The translations under genes were made by a program, and so were the position numbers. Shown here in pieces: positions 8,426 through 15,102 of a DNA stretch of 21,282 nucleotides (its first letter is position 1; each line of letters begins with the position of its first letter). The DNA comes from UBA1189 sp045654565 (GTDB taxonomy: Bacteria > Bacteroidota > Bacteroidia > Bacteroidales > Bacteroidaceae), in contig JAZONP010000113.1 of the NCBI GenBank assembly GCA_045654565.1, positions 1 to 21,282 of the forward strand, read 5' to 3'. The notes below the pieces were generated by a model. It searched no databases, was not told the origin of the DNA, and worked only from the letters and a program-made list of their open reading frames with translations.

Positions 8426-9349
8426 ATGAAAGTATTATTATTGACAGATAAGCCGTTTGCCCAGGTGGCAGTTGACGGCATTCAAGAGGTGATTTCAAAA
8501 GCCGGTTACGAACTCAAGTTGTGCGAAAAGTATGGCACAGACATGGATCGTGTCAAGCGTGCGGTATCAGACGTAGAGGCCTTGATTATCCGTAGCGACA
8601 AGGTTACTGCTGAGATCATGGATGCAGCACCAAACTTGAAGATTATCGTTCGTGCTGGTGCCGGCTACGACAATGTAGACCTCGAAGCAGCGACCGAGCG
8701 TAACATCTGCGTGATGAACACCCCGGGTCAGAACTCCAATGGTGTAGCCGAACTGGCTTTCGGTATGATGGTGATGGCCGTTCGCAATATGTATAACGGA
8801 ACCTCGGGCTTCGAACTCAAGGGCAAGAAACTCGGTATCCACGCCTACGGTAACGTGGGCCGCAATGTGGCACGCATCGCCAAGGGCTTCGGCATGGAGA
8901 TTTATGCCTTCGATGCTTACTGCCCGAAGGAGGCCATTGAGGCCGATGGCGTCATCCCCGTAGCATCGTCAGAAGAACTCTACGAGACATGTAATGTGGT
9001 GTCTATCCATATCCCCGCCACACCGGGTACACGTATGTCCATCAACTACAACTTGCTGAACCGCATGCCCAAGAACGGCTTGATCGTCAACACCGCCCGC
9101 AAGGAGGTGATCAACGAGATCGAGTTGGTCAAGGTCATGGAAGACCGTGCCGACCTGAAGTATGTGACCGACATCATGCCCGACGACCATGCCGAGTTGA
9201 TGGAGAAGTTTGCCGGACGCTACTTCACCACCCCCAAGAAGATGGGTGCCCAGACCGCCGAGGCCAACATCAACGCCGGCATCGCCGCCGCCCGTCAGAT
9301 CGTAGGCTTCCTCGAGGAGGGGTGTGAGAAATTCCGCGTAAACGCGTAA
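8426..9349 (+). CDS. serA: D-3-phosphoglycerate dehydrogenase (short form without ACT domain)
   Basis: 307 aa from ATG 8426 (MKVLLLTDKPFAQ). An upstream in-frame ATG at 8372 would add 18 residues encoded by the heptad-repeat region and is rejected. NAD-dependent first step of serine synthesis: 3-phosphoglycerate to 3-phosphohydroxypyruvate, the SerC substrate. N-terminal substrate-lobe segment with IVRAGAGYDNVDL; Rossmann loop in GIHAYGNVGRNVA (residues 137-149, with Ala140 in place of the usual first Gly); NTARKEVINE with the substrate/catalytic Arg225; C-terminal TTPKKMGAQTAEANINAG. The motif normally reading H-[IV]-G-x-[ST] has Lys271 where the catalytic His usually sits. It ends in VNA with no regulatory ACT domain, so the standard ACT-based serine feedback is not expected. 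Confidence 0.95.
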   Translation: MKVLLLTDKPFAQVAVDGIQEVISKAGYELKLCEKYGTDMDRVKRAVSDVEALIIRSDKVTAEIMDAAPNLKIIVRAGAGYDNVDLEAATERNICVMNTPGQNSNGVAELAFGMMVMAVRNMYNGTSGFELKGKKLGIHAYGNVGRNVARIAKGFGMEIYAFDAYCPKEAIEADGVIPVASSEELYETCNVVSIHIPATPGTRMSINYNLLNRMPKNGLIVNTARKEVINEIELVKVMEDRADLKYVTDIMPDDHAELMEKFAGRYFTTPKKMGAQTAEANINAGIAAARQIVGFLEEGCEKFRVNA

Positions 9350-9350
9350 T

Positions 9351-9379
9351 TTCAAATTCTGAATTCTGAATTTTGAATG
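9351..9379 (+). repeat. Left heptad-repeat arm flanking the four-helix-bundle gene
   Basis: TTCAAATTCTGAATTCTGAA plus TTTTGAATG, beginning one base after the serA stop. Positions 9353-9379 are complementary to 9809-9835 at 22 of 27 positions without gaps, and to further arrays up to 9959. Confidence 0.8.
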
Positions 9380-9454
9380 CTTGAGCCATCGAGCAAGATG
9401 CAAGTTTACTTGCTATCTTTCAGCGAGAGTAGCCAAATATCAACGATGTTAATT

Positions 9455-9817
9455 ATGGAGGGCAATCCTGTTTATGACAAGGCATTGGCTTTTGCAATTC
9501 GTGTAGTCAGATTATATAAATATTTGAACGAAGAGAAGCAAGAGCGTGTCATGAGCAAGCAGTTGCTCCGCAGTGGCACCTCTATCGGTGCTAACATAAG
9601 CGAGGCTCAAGCAGGAGAGTCATCGATGGACTTTGTTCATAAGTTGGCAATCTCCCAGAAAGAGATTAAAGAGACGCAGTATTGGTTGACACTTCTTTGT
9701 AAGACCGACTACATCACCGAGGCTCAGTATCAGTCAATGGCCGATGATTGTCATGAATTATACAAGATGACAACATCGATAATTCTATCGACAAAACAAA
9801 AAACTCATCATTCATAA
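9455..9817 (+). CDS. Four-helix-bundle protein of the S23 / 23S rRNA intervening-sequence (IVP) family
   Basis: 120 aa from ATG 9455 (MEGNPVYDKALAFAIRVVRL); an ATG at 9446 adds three residues, and the longer frame from 9377 runs into the flanking repeat. Diagnostic blocks: YKYL, SKQLLRSGTSIGANISEAQ, DFVHKLAISQKEIKETQYWL, and a C-terminal LYKMTTSIILSTK. The family forms a homopentameric four-helix barrel with a basic surface; members are encoded in 23S rRNA intervening sequences, and Avd of diversity-generating retroelements is related. Molecular role is otherwise unknown; RNA or DNA binding is inferred from the family. A weak promoter-like TATCTTTC at 9414-9421 and a GCAAG/CTTGC hairpin (9400-9413) precede it. 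No reverse transcriptase or rRNA is nearby. The stop codon lies inside the right repeat arm. It interrupts serA and the DUF1015 gene, so it looks inserted. Confidence 0.85.
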   Translation: MEGNPVYDKALAFAIRVVRLYKYLNEEKQERVMSKQLLRSGTSIGANISEAQAGESSMDFVHKLAISQKEIKETQYWLTLLCKTDYITEAQYQSMADDCHELYKMTTSIILSTKQKTHHS

Positions 9818-9959
9818 CTCAGAATTCATAAATAGGACTTTTCAGCGAACTTTAATTCAGAATTCATAATTCACAATTCAGAATTTATAAAACATTCAGC
9901 ATTCCTACTACACGTTCATCATTGATCAGAATTCAAAATTCATAATTCAGCATTCCTAT
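9809..9959 (+). repeat. Right heptad-repeat arrays between the four-helix gene and DUF1015 gene
   Basis: Three clusters of TCAGAATTCA/TAATTCA units (about 9809-9835, 9852-9888 and 9927-9953), in the opposite orientation to 9351-9379. Two copies of ATTCAGCATTCCTA (near 9895 and 9946) are included. The last cluster ends two bases before the DUF1015 ATG. CTTTTCAGCGAACTT at 9838 has a near copy at 19717. Confidence 0.8.
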
Positions 9960-9960
9960 C

Positions 9961-11208
9961 ATGGCCATAATCAAACCATTCAAAGGCATCCGTCCACCCA
10001 AGGCATTGGTGGAGAAGGTGCAGAGCCGTCCCTACGACGTGCTCAACTCGGACGAGGCACGTGCCGAAGCCGAAGGTAACGAGATGTCGCTTTATCATAT
10101 CATCAAGCCCGAGATAGACTTTCCCGTGGGCACCGACGAGCACGATCCCCGTGTCTATGCCAAGGCTGCGGAGAACTTTGCCCGCTTCCAGGAGCAGGGC
10201 TGGCTCGTGCAGGACGAGAAGGAGCAGTATTATGTGTATGCCCAGACCATGAACGGCAAGACCCAGTATGGCCTCGTCGTGTGTGCCTATGTCGATGACT
10301 ATCTCAATGGTGTCATCAAGAAGCACGAGCTCACCCGTGCCGACAAGGAAGAAGACCGCATGAAGCACGTGCGTGTAAACAATGCCAATATCGAGCCAGT
10401 TTTCTTCGCCTATCCCGATAACGATGCCCTCGATGCCCTTGTAGCACGCTACACCGCCGAGGCTCCCGAGTATGACTACGTAGCCCAGGGCGACGGCTTC
10501 CGTCACCAGTTGTGGGTCATCGATGATGAGGCCGACATGGCCGCCATCACTGCAGCGTTTGCCCAGATGCCCGCGCTCTACATTGCCGACGGTCACCACC
10601 GCTCAGCTGCTGCAGCCCTCGTAGGTGCCGAGAAGGCCCGTCAGAACCCCAATCACGTGGGCGATGAGGAGTACAACTACTTCATGGCCGTATGTTTCCC
10701 CGCAGGTCAGCTCACCATCATCGACTACAACCGTGTGGTCAAGGATCTCAACGGTCTCACTCCTGACGAGTTGTTGGCCAAGTTGGAAGAGAACTTCGTC
10801 GTAGAACTCAAGGGCGAAGAGATCTACAAGCCCTGCGCCCTGCACAACTTCTCCCTCTATGTCGATGGCCAGTGGTATAGCCTCACCGCCAAGGAGGGCA
10901 CCTATGACGATGCCGACCCCATCGGTGTGCTCGATGTCACCATCTCGTCCAATCTCATCCTTCACGATATCCTCGGCTTGGGCGACCTGCGCAAGGATAA
11001 GCGCATCGACTTCGTCGGTGGCATCCGTGGCCTCGGCGAACTCAAGCGCCGTGTCGATAGCGGAGAGATGAAGATGGCCCTCGCCCTCTATCCCGTATCG
11101 ATGAAACAGCTCATGGACATTGCCGACACCGGCAACATCATGCCCCCCAAGACCACATGGTTCGAGCCCAAGCTACGCTCAGGTCTCGTGATCCACAAGT
11201 TGGTATAA
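9961..11208 (+). CDS. DUF1015 family protein (serine-locus associated)
   Basis: 415 aa, full length for DUF1015. Starts MAIIKPFKGIRPPKALVEKV, the typical N-terminus, then SRPYDVLNSDEAR, SLYHIIKPEIDFP, a KKHELTRADKEEDRMKH block (residues ~120-137), and IADGHHRSAAA with Asp210-Gly211-His212-His213-Arg214. The C-terminal part has FVGGIRGLGELKRRVDSGEMKMALALYPVSMKQLMDIAD and ends in the LRSGLVIHKL signature. Probably cytoplasmic. Function is not firmly established; constant company with serA/serC suggests serine or phosphoserine metabolism. The DGHHR motif resembles that of ParB-fold free-serine kinases (SerK/SbnI), which makes serine phosphorylation a testable guess, not an assignment. It is the last gene of the serine locus before a strong terminator. 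Confidence 0.9.
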   Translation: MAIIKPFKGIRPPKALVEKVQSRPYDVLNSDEARAEAEGNEMSLYHIIKPEIDFPVGTDEHDPRVYAKAAENFARFQEQGWLVQDEKEQYYVYAQTMNGKTQYGLVVCAYVDDYLNGVIKKHELTRADKEEDRMKHVRVNNANIEPVFFAYPDNDALDALVARYTAEAPEYDYVAQGDGFRHQLWVIDDEADMAAITAAFAQMPALYIADGHHRSAAAALVGAEKARQNPNHVGDEEYNYFMAVCFPAGQLTIIDYNRVVKDLNGLTPDELLAKLEENFVVELKGEEIYKPCALHNFSLYVDGQWYSLTAKEGTYDDADPIGVLDVTISSNLILHDILGLGDLRKDKRIDFVGGIRGLGELKRRVDSGEMKMALALYPVSMKQLMDIADTGNIMPPKTTWFEPKLRSGLVIHKLV

Positions 11209-11228
11209 TCATACAGTAGGAATAATAG

Positions 11229-11264
11229 AAGAGGCCGGTACTTTGTGATACCGACCTCTTTTTC
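11229..11264 (+). terminator. Rho-independent terminator of the serine locus
   Basis: Stem AGAGGCCGGTA (11230-11240) / TACCGACCTCT (11249-11259), 11 bp with one G-U pair, then TTTTTC. It begins 21 bp after the DUF1015 stop. Nearly the same stem occurs inverted at 19013-19040. Confidence 0.9.
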
Positions 11265-11312
11265 TATGTGCTTATCAATCTACTCTGTGAGCGATGCAAT
11301 CCAAAAACTCAC

Positions 11313-13070
11313 TCATCTTCCCCAGTCGCCCAGTTCGATGAGTTCTTCATCGAGGGTGATGCTACGGATGCCTCCGCGCGCACCTTGTATGACGTAGTTG
11401 TCGGCTACGCTCTCGTGTACCTCGGCACAGAACGACTTGCGTATGCGCGAGAGTTTCTCGTTGATGGAGTTATCCCATGGGTCGCATAGTCGCTCCACCG
11501 ATGCCTTCTGCTTGTCGGCAAGTTTCGTCTTACCTAATACACGGGCATAGAGCATCATCAGTTCCTCCTTGTGGTCAGTAAGGCTCTTGATGGATATACC
11601 CTCGGGATGACGCAAGTAAAAGATATACACCGCTTTGTCGATGGGCAGCATCGACACCTCCTTGCCATAGTCTGTGAGCAGGATGCGAGCATCGGCGGTA
11701 ACCTGTAGCAGACTGGGCTTTACGGTCATCCCCACTATTTGCTCGATGAGCAGTCGACGTATGCCCGAGTGATGAAGCCTCTCAATGCGCTCTTGTATCT
11801 CGCGCAGCAGTTGCTCATCCTCCTGGGTAAGTGTTTCACTATCCTCATCCTCTACCTCTATTAGGAAGTCATTGGCCTGTATTTCTCTCTCTTTTCTTAC
11901 CTCATTCAATATGTGCCTAAAGAGAGGAAAGGATTCGTCACTGCTTTTTGAAGGTTGCTGATGCAACATTTTTCTCTCCTCAAGTTCACGAATCTTTAGC
12001 TCACGCTCCACCTTAAACTTCTGTTCACGCTCTTCCCAATCGTCCACATCATCAGCGAGGGAAAAGGAAGTGTGGGCTGCACCATCCCAATCCTCACAAT
12101 ACTTCGTCTCCATATCGGCGGCGATGTGGCGCTTGGGTTCCTCGTTATCCTCAGCCATCCTGAAGAGAATATTGGGTTCCTCGTCATCCTCAGCCATCCT
12201 GAAGAGAATATTGGACTCCTCGTTATCATCGGTCATCCTGTAGCGAATATTGGATTCCTCGTTATCATCGGCCATCCTGTAGCGAATATGGCTCCTCTCT
12301 TTCTTTTCTTCTTGGTATTTCTTATTCAGAATTCCCCAGTATCCTCTAATCTGCTCGGTGAGGTCATGCTCGTTTTCTGCATCCAACTGTACCCCCCTCA
12401 TTGTAGCCACCCAGCAGTCCTGCTCATCGTTCCAGTCCACATCCTCTATCACGGCCATAGCTGTGCCTATAGGTTCGTCAAGTCGACATCCTTGCAACTC
12501 GAGCAGTTTAGAGGCATCCCATTTTACTTCGGGCATCGTGGTGCCGTAGTAGTTGGCGATGGTCTCCATCTCCTTGGGAGCATACATGAAGAAATAGCCC
12601 CATTGCTTGAATATTTCGCTAATCACATGGTGATTTTTCTTGATGAAGGCATTGAACATCTCGTTATGGCTATCCTCCAGGTACATCACCATCTTCTTGT
12701 AGTCTTTGGATACCATATCGTTATCCACTACAATCTTGCGTTCTATGAGTGTAACATCCTTGTCGGGCATAGTGTCTTTAATGAACGCTTGCCATTCCTT
12801 TTCGAATGGGTCGTCCTCTTTTGTTTCTGTTGCTTCCTGCTTCTTCAACGGGGTTGAAGGTGCGGTTTCCATGGGTTTCTTCTTCATTTTCTTAAAGGCA
12901 GATGAAATATCGTCCTTTAATACTAAGAGAGTAAACGGAAAGATGAAAGGGAATACAATCCAATACAATAAGAAACTCACCCAAGTGTGTTTTTCTGTTC
13001 TCTCGATAAGTAACGTGAGCAGCATATTGACCATTACGCCCACTATCCAATATATCAATACATATATCAT
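11313..13070 (-). CDS. Uncharacterised 585-aa membrane-anchored protein with IRYR/ILFR repeats
   Basis: Not assignable to a named family by eye. ATG start preceded by a consensus promoter at 13099-13129. Residues ~1-23 and ~30-52 are two hydrophobic segments (IYVLIYWIVGVMVN and SFLLYWIVFPFIFPFTLL), so it is anchored in the inner membrane with a large, charged cytoplasmic part. About 70-260: mixed alpha/beta region. About 260-311: four tandem 13-residue repeats of the type IRYRMADDNEESN or ILFRMAEDDEEPN. About 345-435: acidic/basic coiled-coil-like helices. About 455-575: compact C-terminal domain (LPIDKAVYIFYLRHPEGISI, then CDPWDNSINEKLSRIR and YVIQGARGGIRSITLDEELI) that I recall as recurrent in Bacteroidota hypothetical proteins. 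The N-terminal membrane segment resembles that of the zinc-ribbon protein at 17965, linking the two genes. It converges on the serine-locus terminator. Confidence 0.8.
   Translation of the reverse strand: MIYVLIYWIVGVMVNMLLTLLIERTEKHTWVSFLLYWIVFPFIFPFTLLVLKDDISSAFKKMKKKPMETAPSTPLKKQEATETKEDDPFEKEWQAFIKDTMPDKDVTLIERKIVVDNDMVSKDYKKMVMYLEDSHNEMFNAFIKKNHHVISEIFKQWGYFFMYAPKEMETIANYYGTTMPEVKWDASKLLELQGCRLDEPIGTAMAVIEDVDWNDEQDCWVATMRGVQLDAENEHDLTEQIRGYWGILNKKYQEEKKERSHIRYRMADDNEESNIRYRMTDDNEESNILFRMAEDDEEPNILFRMAEDNEEPKRHIAADMETKYCEDWDGAAHTSFSLADDVDDWEEREQKFKVERELKIRELEERKMLHQQPSKSSDESFPLFRHILNEVRKEREIQANDFLIEVEDEDSETLTQEDEQLLREIQERIERLHHSGIRRLLIEQIVGMTVKPSLLQVTADARILLTDYGKEVSMLPIDKAVYIFYLRHPEGISIKSLTDHKEELMMLYARVLGKTKLADKQKASVERLCDPWDNSINEKLSRIRKSFCAEVHESVADNYVIQGARGGIRSITLDEELIELGDWGR
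12138..12293 (-). repeat. Four tandem 39-bp repeats inside the 585-aa gene
   Basis: Units at 12138-12176, 12177-12215, 12216-12254 and 12255-12293, no spacers. They encode 13-residue units (core IRYRM or ILFRM, then xDDxEExN). Units 1-2 and 3-4 form two more similar pairs, suggesting stepwise duplication. This is a coding repeat, not a CRISPR. Confidence 0.97.
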
Positions 13071-13098
13071 ACCAACTTCTGTTTTTTGTTTACACCCA

Positions 13099-13129
13099 CA
13101 AAAGTAGTTTATTCCCTTCCAATTTGCAA
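13099..13129 (-). promoter_or_regulatory. Promoter of the 585-aa gene (TTG - N20 - TACTTTTG)
   Basis: On the minus strand, TTG (complement of 13127-13129, in context TCTTG) is followed after 20 bp by TACTTTTG (complement of 13099-13106), a perfect Bacteroidota -7 box. The -7 box is about 28 nt upstream of the ATG at 13070. Confidence 0.8.
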
Positions 13130-13238
13130 GAGCAGTAATGTATAGTTTTTTCGTTCATCATCTCTTTTCTGACAGCGTCTTGGTCAGCGAGGGCGTAGTG
13201 ACTCACAAAAACAGTTTCATCTGTTGACAAAAAAGAAA

Positions 13239-13265
13239 ATCCGTTGACTTTATTAATCAACGGAT
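13239..13265 (-). terminator. Terminator of the 350-aa/119-aa operon
   Basis: Minus-strand hairpin ATCCGTTGA / TCAACGGAT (13257-13265 and 13239-13247 in plus coordinates), 9 bp, followed on the minus strand by TTTTCTTTTTTG. It lies ~70 bp after the stop of the small charged gene. Confidence 0.8.
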
Positions 13266-13313
13266 AGCATGCACAACTCTCAAGGTTCGTGCTCAACAAC
13301 GCAGTTGTTAACA

Positions 13314-13341
13314 CTCAACTCTCAACTCTCAACCCTCAGTC
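13314..13341 (-). repeat. 7-bp tandem repeat (CTCAACT x4) overlapping a stop codon
   Basis: Four contiguous 7-bp units on the plus strand: CTCAACT, CTCAACT, CTCAACC, CTCAGTC. The last unit contains the stop codon (13336-13338, minus strand) of the 119-aa gene. Same period as the ATTCTGA arrays but a different unit. Confidence 0.85.
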
Positions 13342-13695
13342 CTCTTCCATTACCGCCGTGTACATACGGTTAAAGAACGATGCCATCGTGCCTTGTGCTC
13401 CCTTCATTGTCTCGATGATCGATTGCCCTATGCCCGTTCTCTTCGCCTTGGTGTCAGCAATCTCTTGTGTCGTAGTCTCTTCTACTATCTGTTCACACTG
13501 TTCGTTGTGAATGGGTGGAGTGGGGTCGGGTAGTGTCACCGCCTGCTCCACGGCTTGCTGCAAGGTCCTCTGTGCTGCCAGATACCGTTGTTGTTGCCGT
13601 TCCCGTATGCGAGCCTGCTTTACCTCCTCACTCGTCTTGATTACCATCACCTTCTTTACCTTCCCACATCCTATATATTGTGTCTTTTCTTGCAT
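13336..13695 (-). CDS. Small charged hypothetical protein (119 aa), second gene of the 350-aa operon
   Basis: Unrecognised. ATG 13695 (MQEKTQYIGCGKVKKVMVIK) is preferred over an in-frame TTG at 13713. The N-terminal half is rich in Lys/Arg/Gln (a helix around VKQARIRERQQQRYLAAQ is probably coiled-coil or nucleic-acid-facing), followed by a Pro/Glu/Thr linker and a C-terminal GIGQSIIETMKGAQGTMASFF segment. It starts 27 bp after the 350-aa gene stop and is followed by a terminator, so it is the promoter-distal member of a two-gene operon. The 99-aa gene at 16118 holds the same position behind the paralogous 484-aa gene and also opens M-x-E-x-x-Q-Y, weak evidence that these small proteins are equivalent partners. 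No signal peptide or TM segment. Confidence 0.65.
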   Translation of the reverse strand: MQEKTQYIGCGKVKKVMVIKTSEEVKQARIRERQQQRYLAAQRTLQQAVEQAVTLPDPTPPIHNEQCEQIVEETTTQEIADTKAKRTGIGQSIIETMKGAQGTMASFFNRMYTAVMEED

Positions 13696-13722
13696 AGTTA
13701 ACTCTCTTTTCAAAATAAAACG

Positions 13723-14775
13723 TTACTCCATATTCAATAAGAAGTAGATCGAACTCAGCCGCTCCATCAGCGCTGCATAGTCGGCCTTCATCTCGGCCAC
13801 GGTGTGCACGATGCGTTGTCGCTGGCGATAGATGAGGTCGTCGGCATCCGTCCCCATGAGGTAGTCCTCGACGATGCACGATTGCAGCTTGTTGTACGCC
13901 GTCAGCCTGTACTCGTTCCACGATACGCCCTGCTCGCTTCCATCAAAGCGCTTGCTCTCGCGTACGAAGAGCCCCAGCATGCCCAGGTATAGCGCCTTCA
14001 GCACTTGCTGCTGCTTGCACCACCCGAAGAGGATGGGTCCGCCCACAAAAGTGTCGGGCGTAAAGGTCACCTTCGCCACATCGTTATACCTGCCATTGCC
14101 GTGTATGGTGCAATGCCTTATCTCTATCGTGCCCGGCGAGTCCTCATAGTTAATCCGCAGTGTACGCCTGTCGTCGTTATGACTCCTCATCACGAAGCGC
14201 TCCATCTCGTGGCGTATGAGGTCGTAGTTGTTGCTCCAGTCCGTCATCATCGAGCGGTACTCCCTGCCTCCGATGCTCAATGCAAAGCCCGTGTCATGGC
14301 CATACTCCTCCACGAAGCTGAATCGGAATTCCTCGCACACGATGTCGTCGGCAAAGATCTGTGTGCGTCGTCTCTCGAGCAGGCCTGATAGCAGTCCCTC
14401 CATCATACGCTCGGCATGGGTAGGACGCATCTTTTCGTAGTGTGTGGGTACGAACGAGCACACCTCCTGGCACAGCGCCCTCAGTGCCCCGATGGCCGTG
14501 TCTACAAACTCGCCCGTCGTGTAGGTCTCCCGGTAGCATCCGCAACCCTCATCGAAGTAGCATCCCTCCACCCCAGCGGCCCATTTCACGAACCTCGCCT
14601 CCACGCCATGGCATAGCCTCACCTTCTCTCGGCCATCCCACAATGCCTCATACAATGCGTACGGATACACCATCCGCTCCTTGCCGTGCAGCATCATATA
14701 GATACCTCCCTTGCCACCATTATGCTTGTAGGTGAAGAGTTCCTCACTCTCTTTGGTCTTCTTCGTCGTGCTCAT
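13723..14775 (-). CDS. Uncharacterised 350-aa protein, paralogue of the 484-aa protein at 16442
   Basis: No family recognised. Soluble, no signal peptide or TM. ATG 14775 (MSTTKKTKESEELFTYKH) lies 23 bp after a minus-strand TATATTTG -7 box. Blocks shared with the 484-aa protein: an N-terminal GGKGGIYMMLHGKERMVYPY (DGKWGIWLMVGEEKVLIDP there), then CEEFRFSF, SIGGREYRSMMTDWSNN (IGDRGFTTFLTHWSSN), an RHEMERF/RHQLELC step, GTIEIRHCTIHGN (LTIKHCKILDN), AKVTFTPDTFVGGPILFGWC (AKVIIEPNGCTFMPIISGYC), YLGMLGLFVRE and EYRLTAYNKLQSCIVEDYLMG. Similarity runs most of the length, so this is a tandem-type paralogue pair. The gene is noticeably GC-richer than the 484-aa gene. First gene of an operon with the 119-aa gene. 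Confidence 0.75.
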   Translation of the reverse strand: MSTTKKTKESEELFTYKHNGGKGGIYMMLHGKERMVYPYALYEALWDGREKVRLCHGVEARFVKWAAGVEGCYFDEGCGCYRETYTTGEFVDTAIGALRALCQEVCSFVPTHYEKMRPTHAERMMEGLLSGLLERRRTQIFADDIVCEEFRFSFVEEYGHDTGFALSIGGREYRSMMTDWSNNYDLIRHEMERFVMRSHNDDRRTLRINYEDSPGTIEIRHCTIHGNGRYNDVAKVTFTPDTFVGGPILFGWCKQQQVLKALYLGMLGLFVRESKRFDGSEQGVSWNEYRLTAYNKLQSCIVEDYLMGTDADDLIYRQRQRIVHTVAEMKADYAALMERLSSIYFLLNME

Positions 14776-14798
14776 TGTGTATTGTGTTATTAGATTTG

Positions 14799-14806
14799 CA
14801 AATATA
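14799..14806 (-). promoter_or_regulatory. -7 box (TATATTTG) of the 350-aa operon
   Basis: Minus-strand TATATTTG, consensus TAnnTTTG, 23 bp before the ATG at 14775. No clear TTTG at the proper -33 spacing. Confidence 0.65.
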
Positions 14807-14843
14807 CATCACTCCCCGCTAAACGATGCACTTTCCGCTTTCA

Positions 14844-14857
14844 CAAGGCTTGCGAAG
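14844..14857. promoter_or_regulatory. Shared 14-bp motif CAAGGCTTGCGAAG, copy 1
   Basis: Identical to 17894-17907. Both copies sit in the divergent intergenic region upstream of one of the two paralogous minus-strand genes and upstream of a plus-strand TAnnTTTG promoter. Copy 2 is part of a 13-bp palindrome CGCAAGGCTTGCG (17892-17904); here one arm is degenerate. A regulator site is inferred only. Confidence 0.45.
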
Positions 14858-14866
14858 GACGGACAG

Positions 14867-14897
14867 TTGCGGTGTTGGAGAGTTGTTGTTACCTTTG
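14867..14897 (+). promoter_or_regulatory. Strong plus-strand promoter (TTG - N20 - TACCTTTG) with no intact gene downstream
   Basis: -33 TTG at 14867-14869, 20-bp spacer, -7 TACCTTTG at 14890-14897, followed by CACCG. It fires into the hairpin-rich leader at 14911-15102. Divergent from the 350-aa operon promoter. Confidence 0.75.
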
Positions 14898-14910
14898 CAC
14901 CGACATTAGT

Positions 14911-15102
14911 TAAGGACGCACCCTTTGGGTGGGCTGACCAGACTCGGAAGTCTTGCCTTTGGTGAGGCTTTCGTTATTTTCGATAACGGTGGATATGCTA
15001 TCCGCCGTTATCGAGTAAAGGGATTTTCCAATCCCGACAAACGAGTTCTGATTCTCGCTTATACTCATAACCAACGGATGGGGACATCCGCTGGAGCGGA
15101 AT
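14911..15102 (+). other. Hairpin-rich transcribed leader or candidate structured RNA
   Basis: Directly downstream of a consensus promoter are successive perfect or near-perfect hairpins: CACCC-TTT-GGGTG (14919-14931); AGACT-CGGA-AGTCT (14940-14953); a 33-nt palindrome (14981-15013) with 15-bp arms CGATAACGGTGGATA / TATCCGCCGTTATCG containing one G-U; CGGATG-GGGA-CATCCG (15075-15090, GNRA-type loop); and CCGCT-GG-AGCGG (15088-15099), which shares CCG with the previous stem so the two are mutually exclusive. No convincing ORF covers it. The 3' two-thirds (14986-15100) is repeated at 15694-15820. Could be a structured leader, a small RNA, or a decayed mobile piece. Confidence 0.5.
14986..15100 (+). 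repeat. Direct repeat C, copy 1 (115 bp)
   Basis: ACGGTGGATATGCTATC through CTGGAGCGGA; matches 15694-15820 over its length apart from a 12-bp insertion in copy 2 and scattered substitutions. Both copies retain GTTATCGAGTAAAGGGATTT and the CGGATGGGGACATCCG hairpin. Confidence 0.95.

Noticed and set aside
9377..9454. Longer start for the four-helix protein
   Set aside because: The added residues come from repeat-arm and leader sequence; the family begins near N-P-V-[YF]-D-K.
12138..12293. Possible CRISPR-like or VNTR noncoding array
   Set aside because: Units are contiguous 39-bp coding repeats without spacers, in frame with the 585-aa gene.
12072..12857. 261-aa plus-strand ORF
   Set aside because: Lies entirely antisense to the 585-aa gene, which has a consensus promoter, TM segments and a conserved C-terminal domain; the ORF has no family features.
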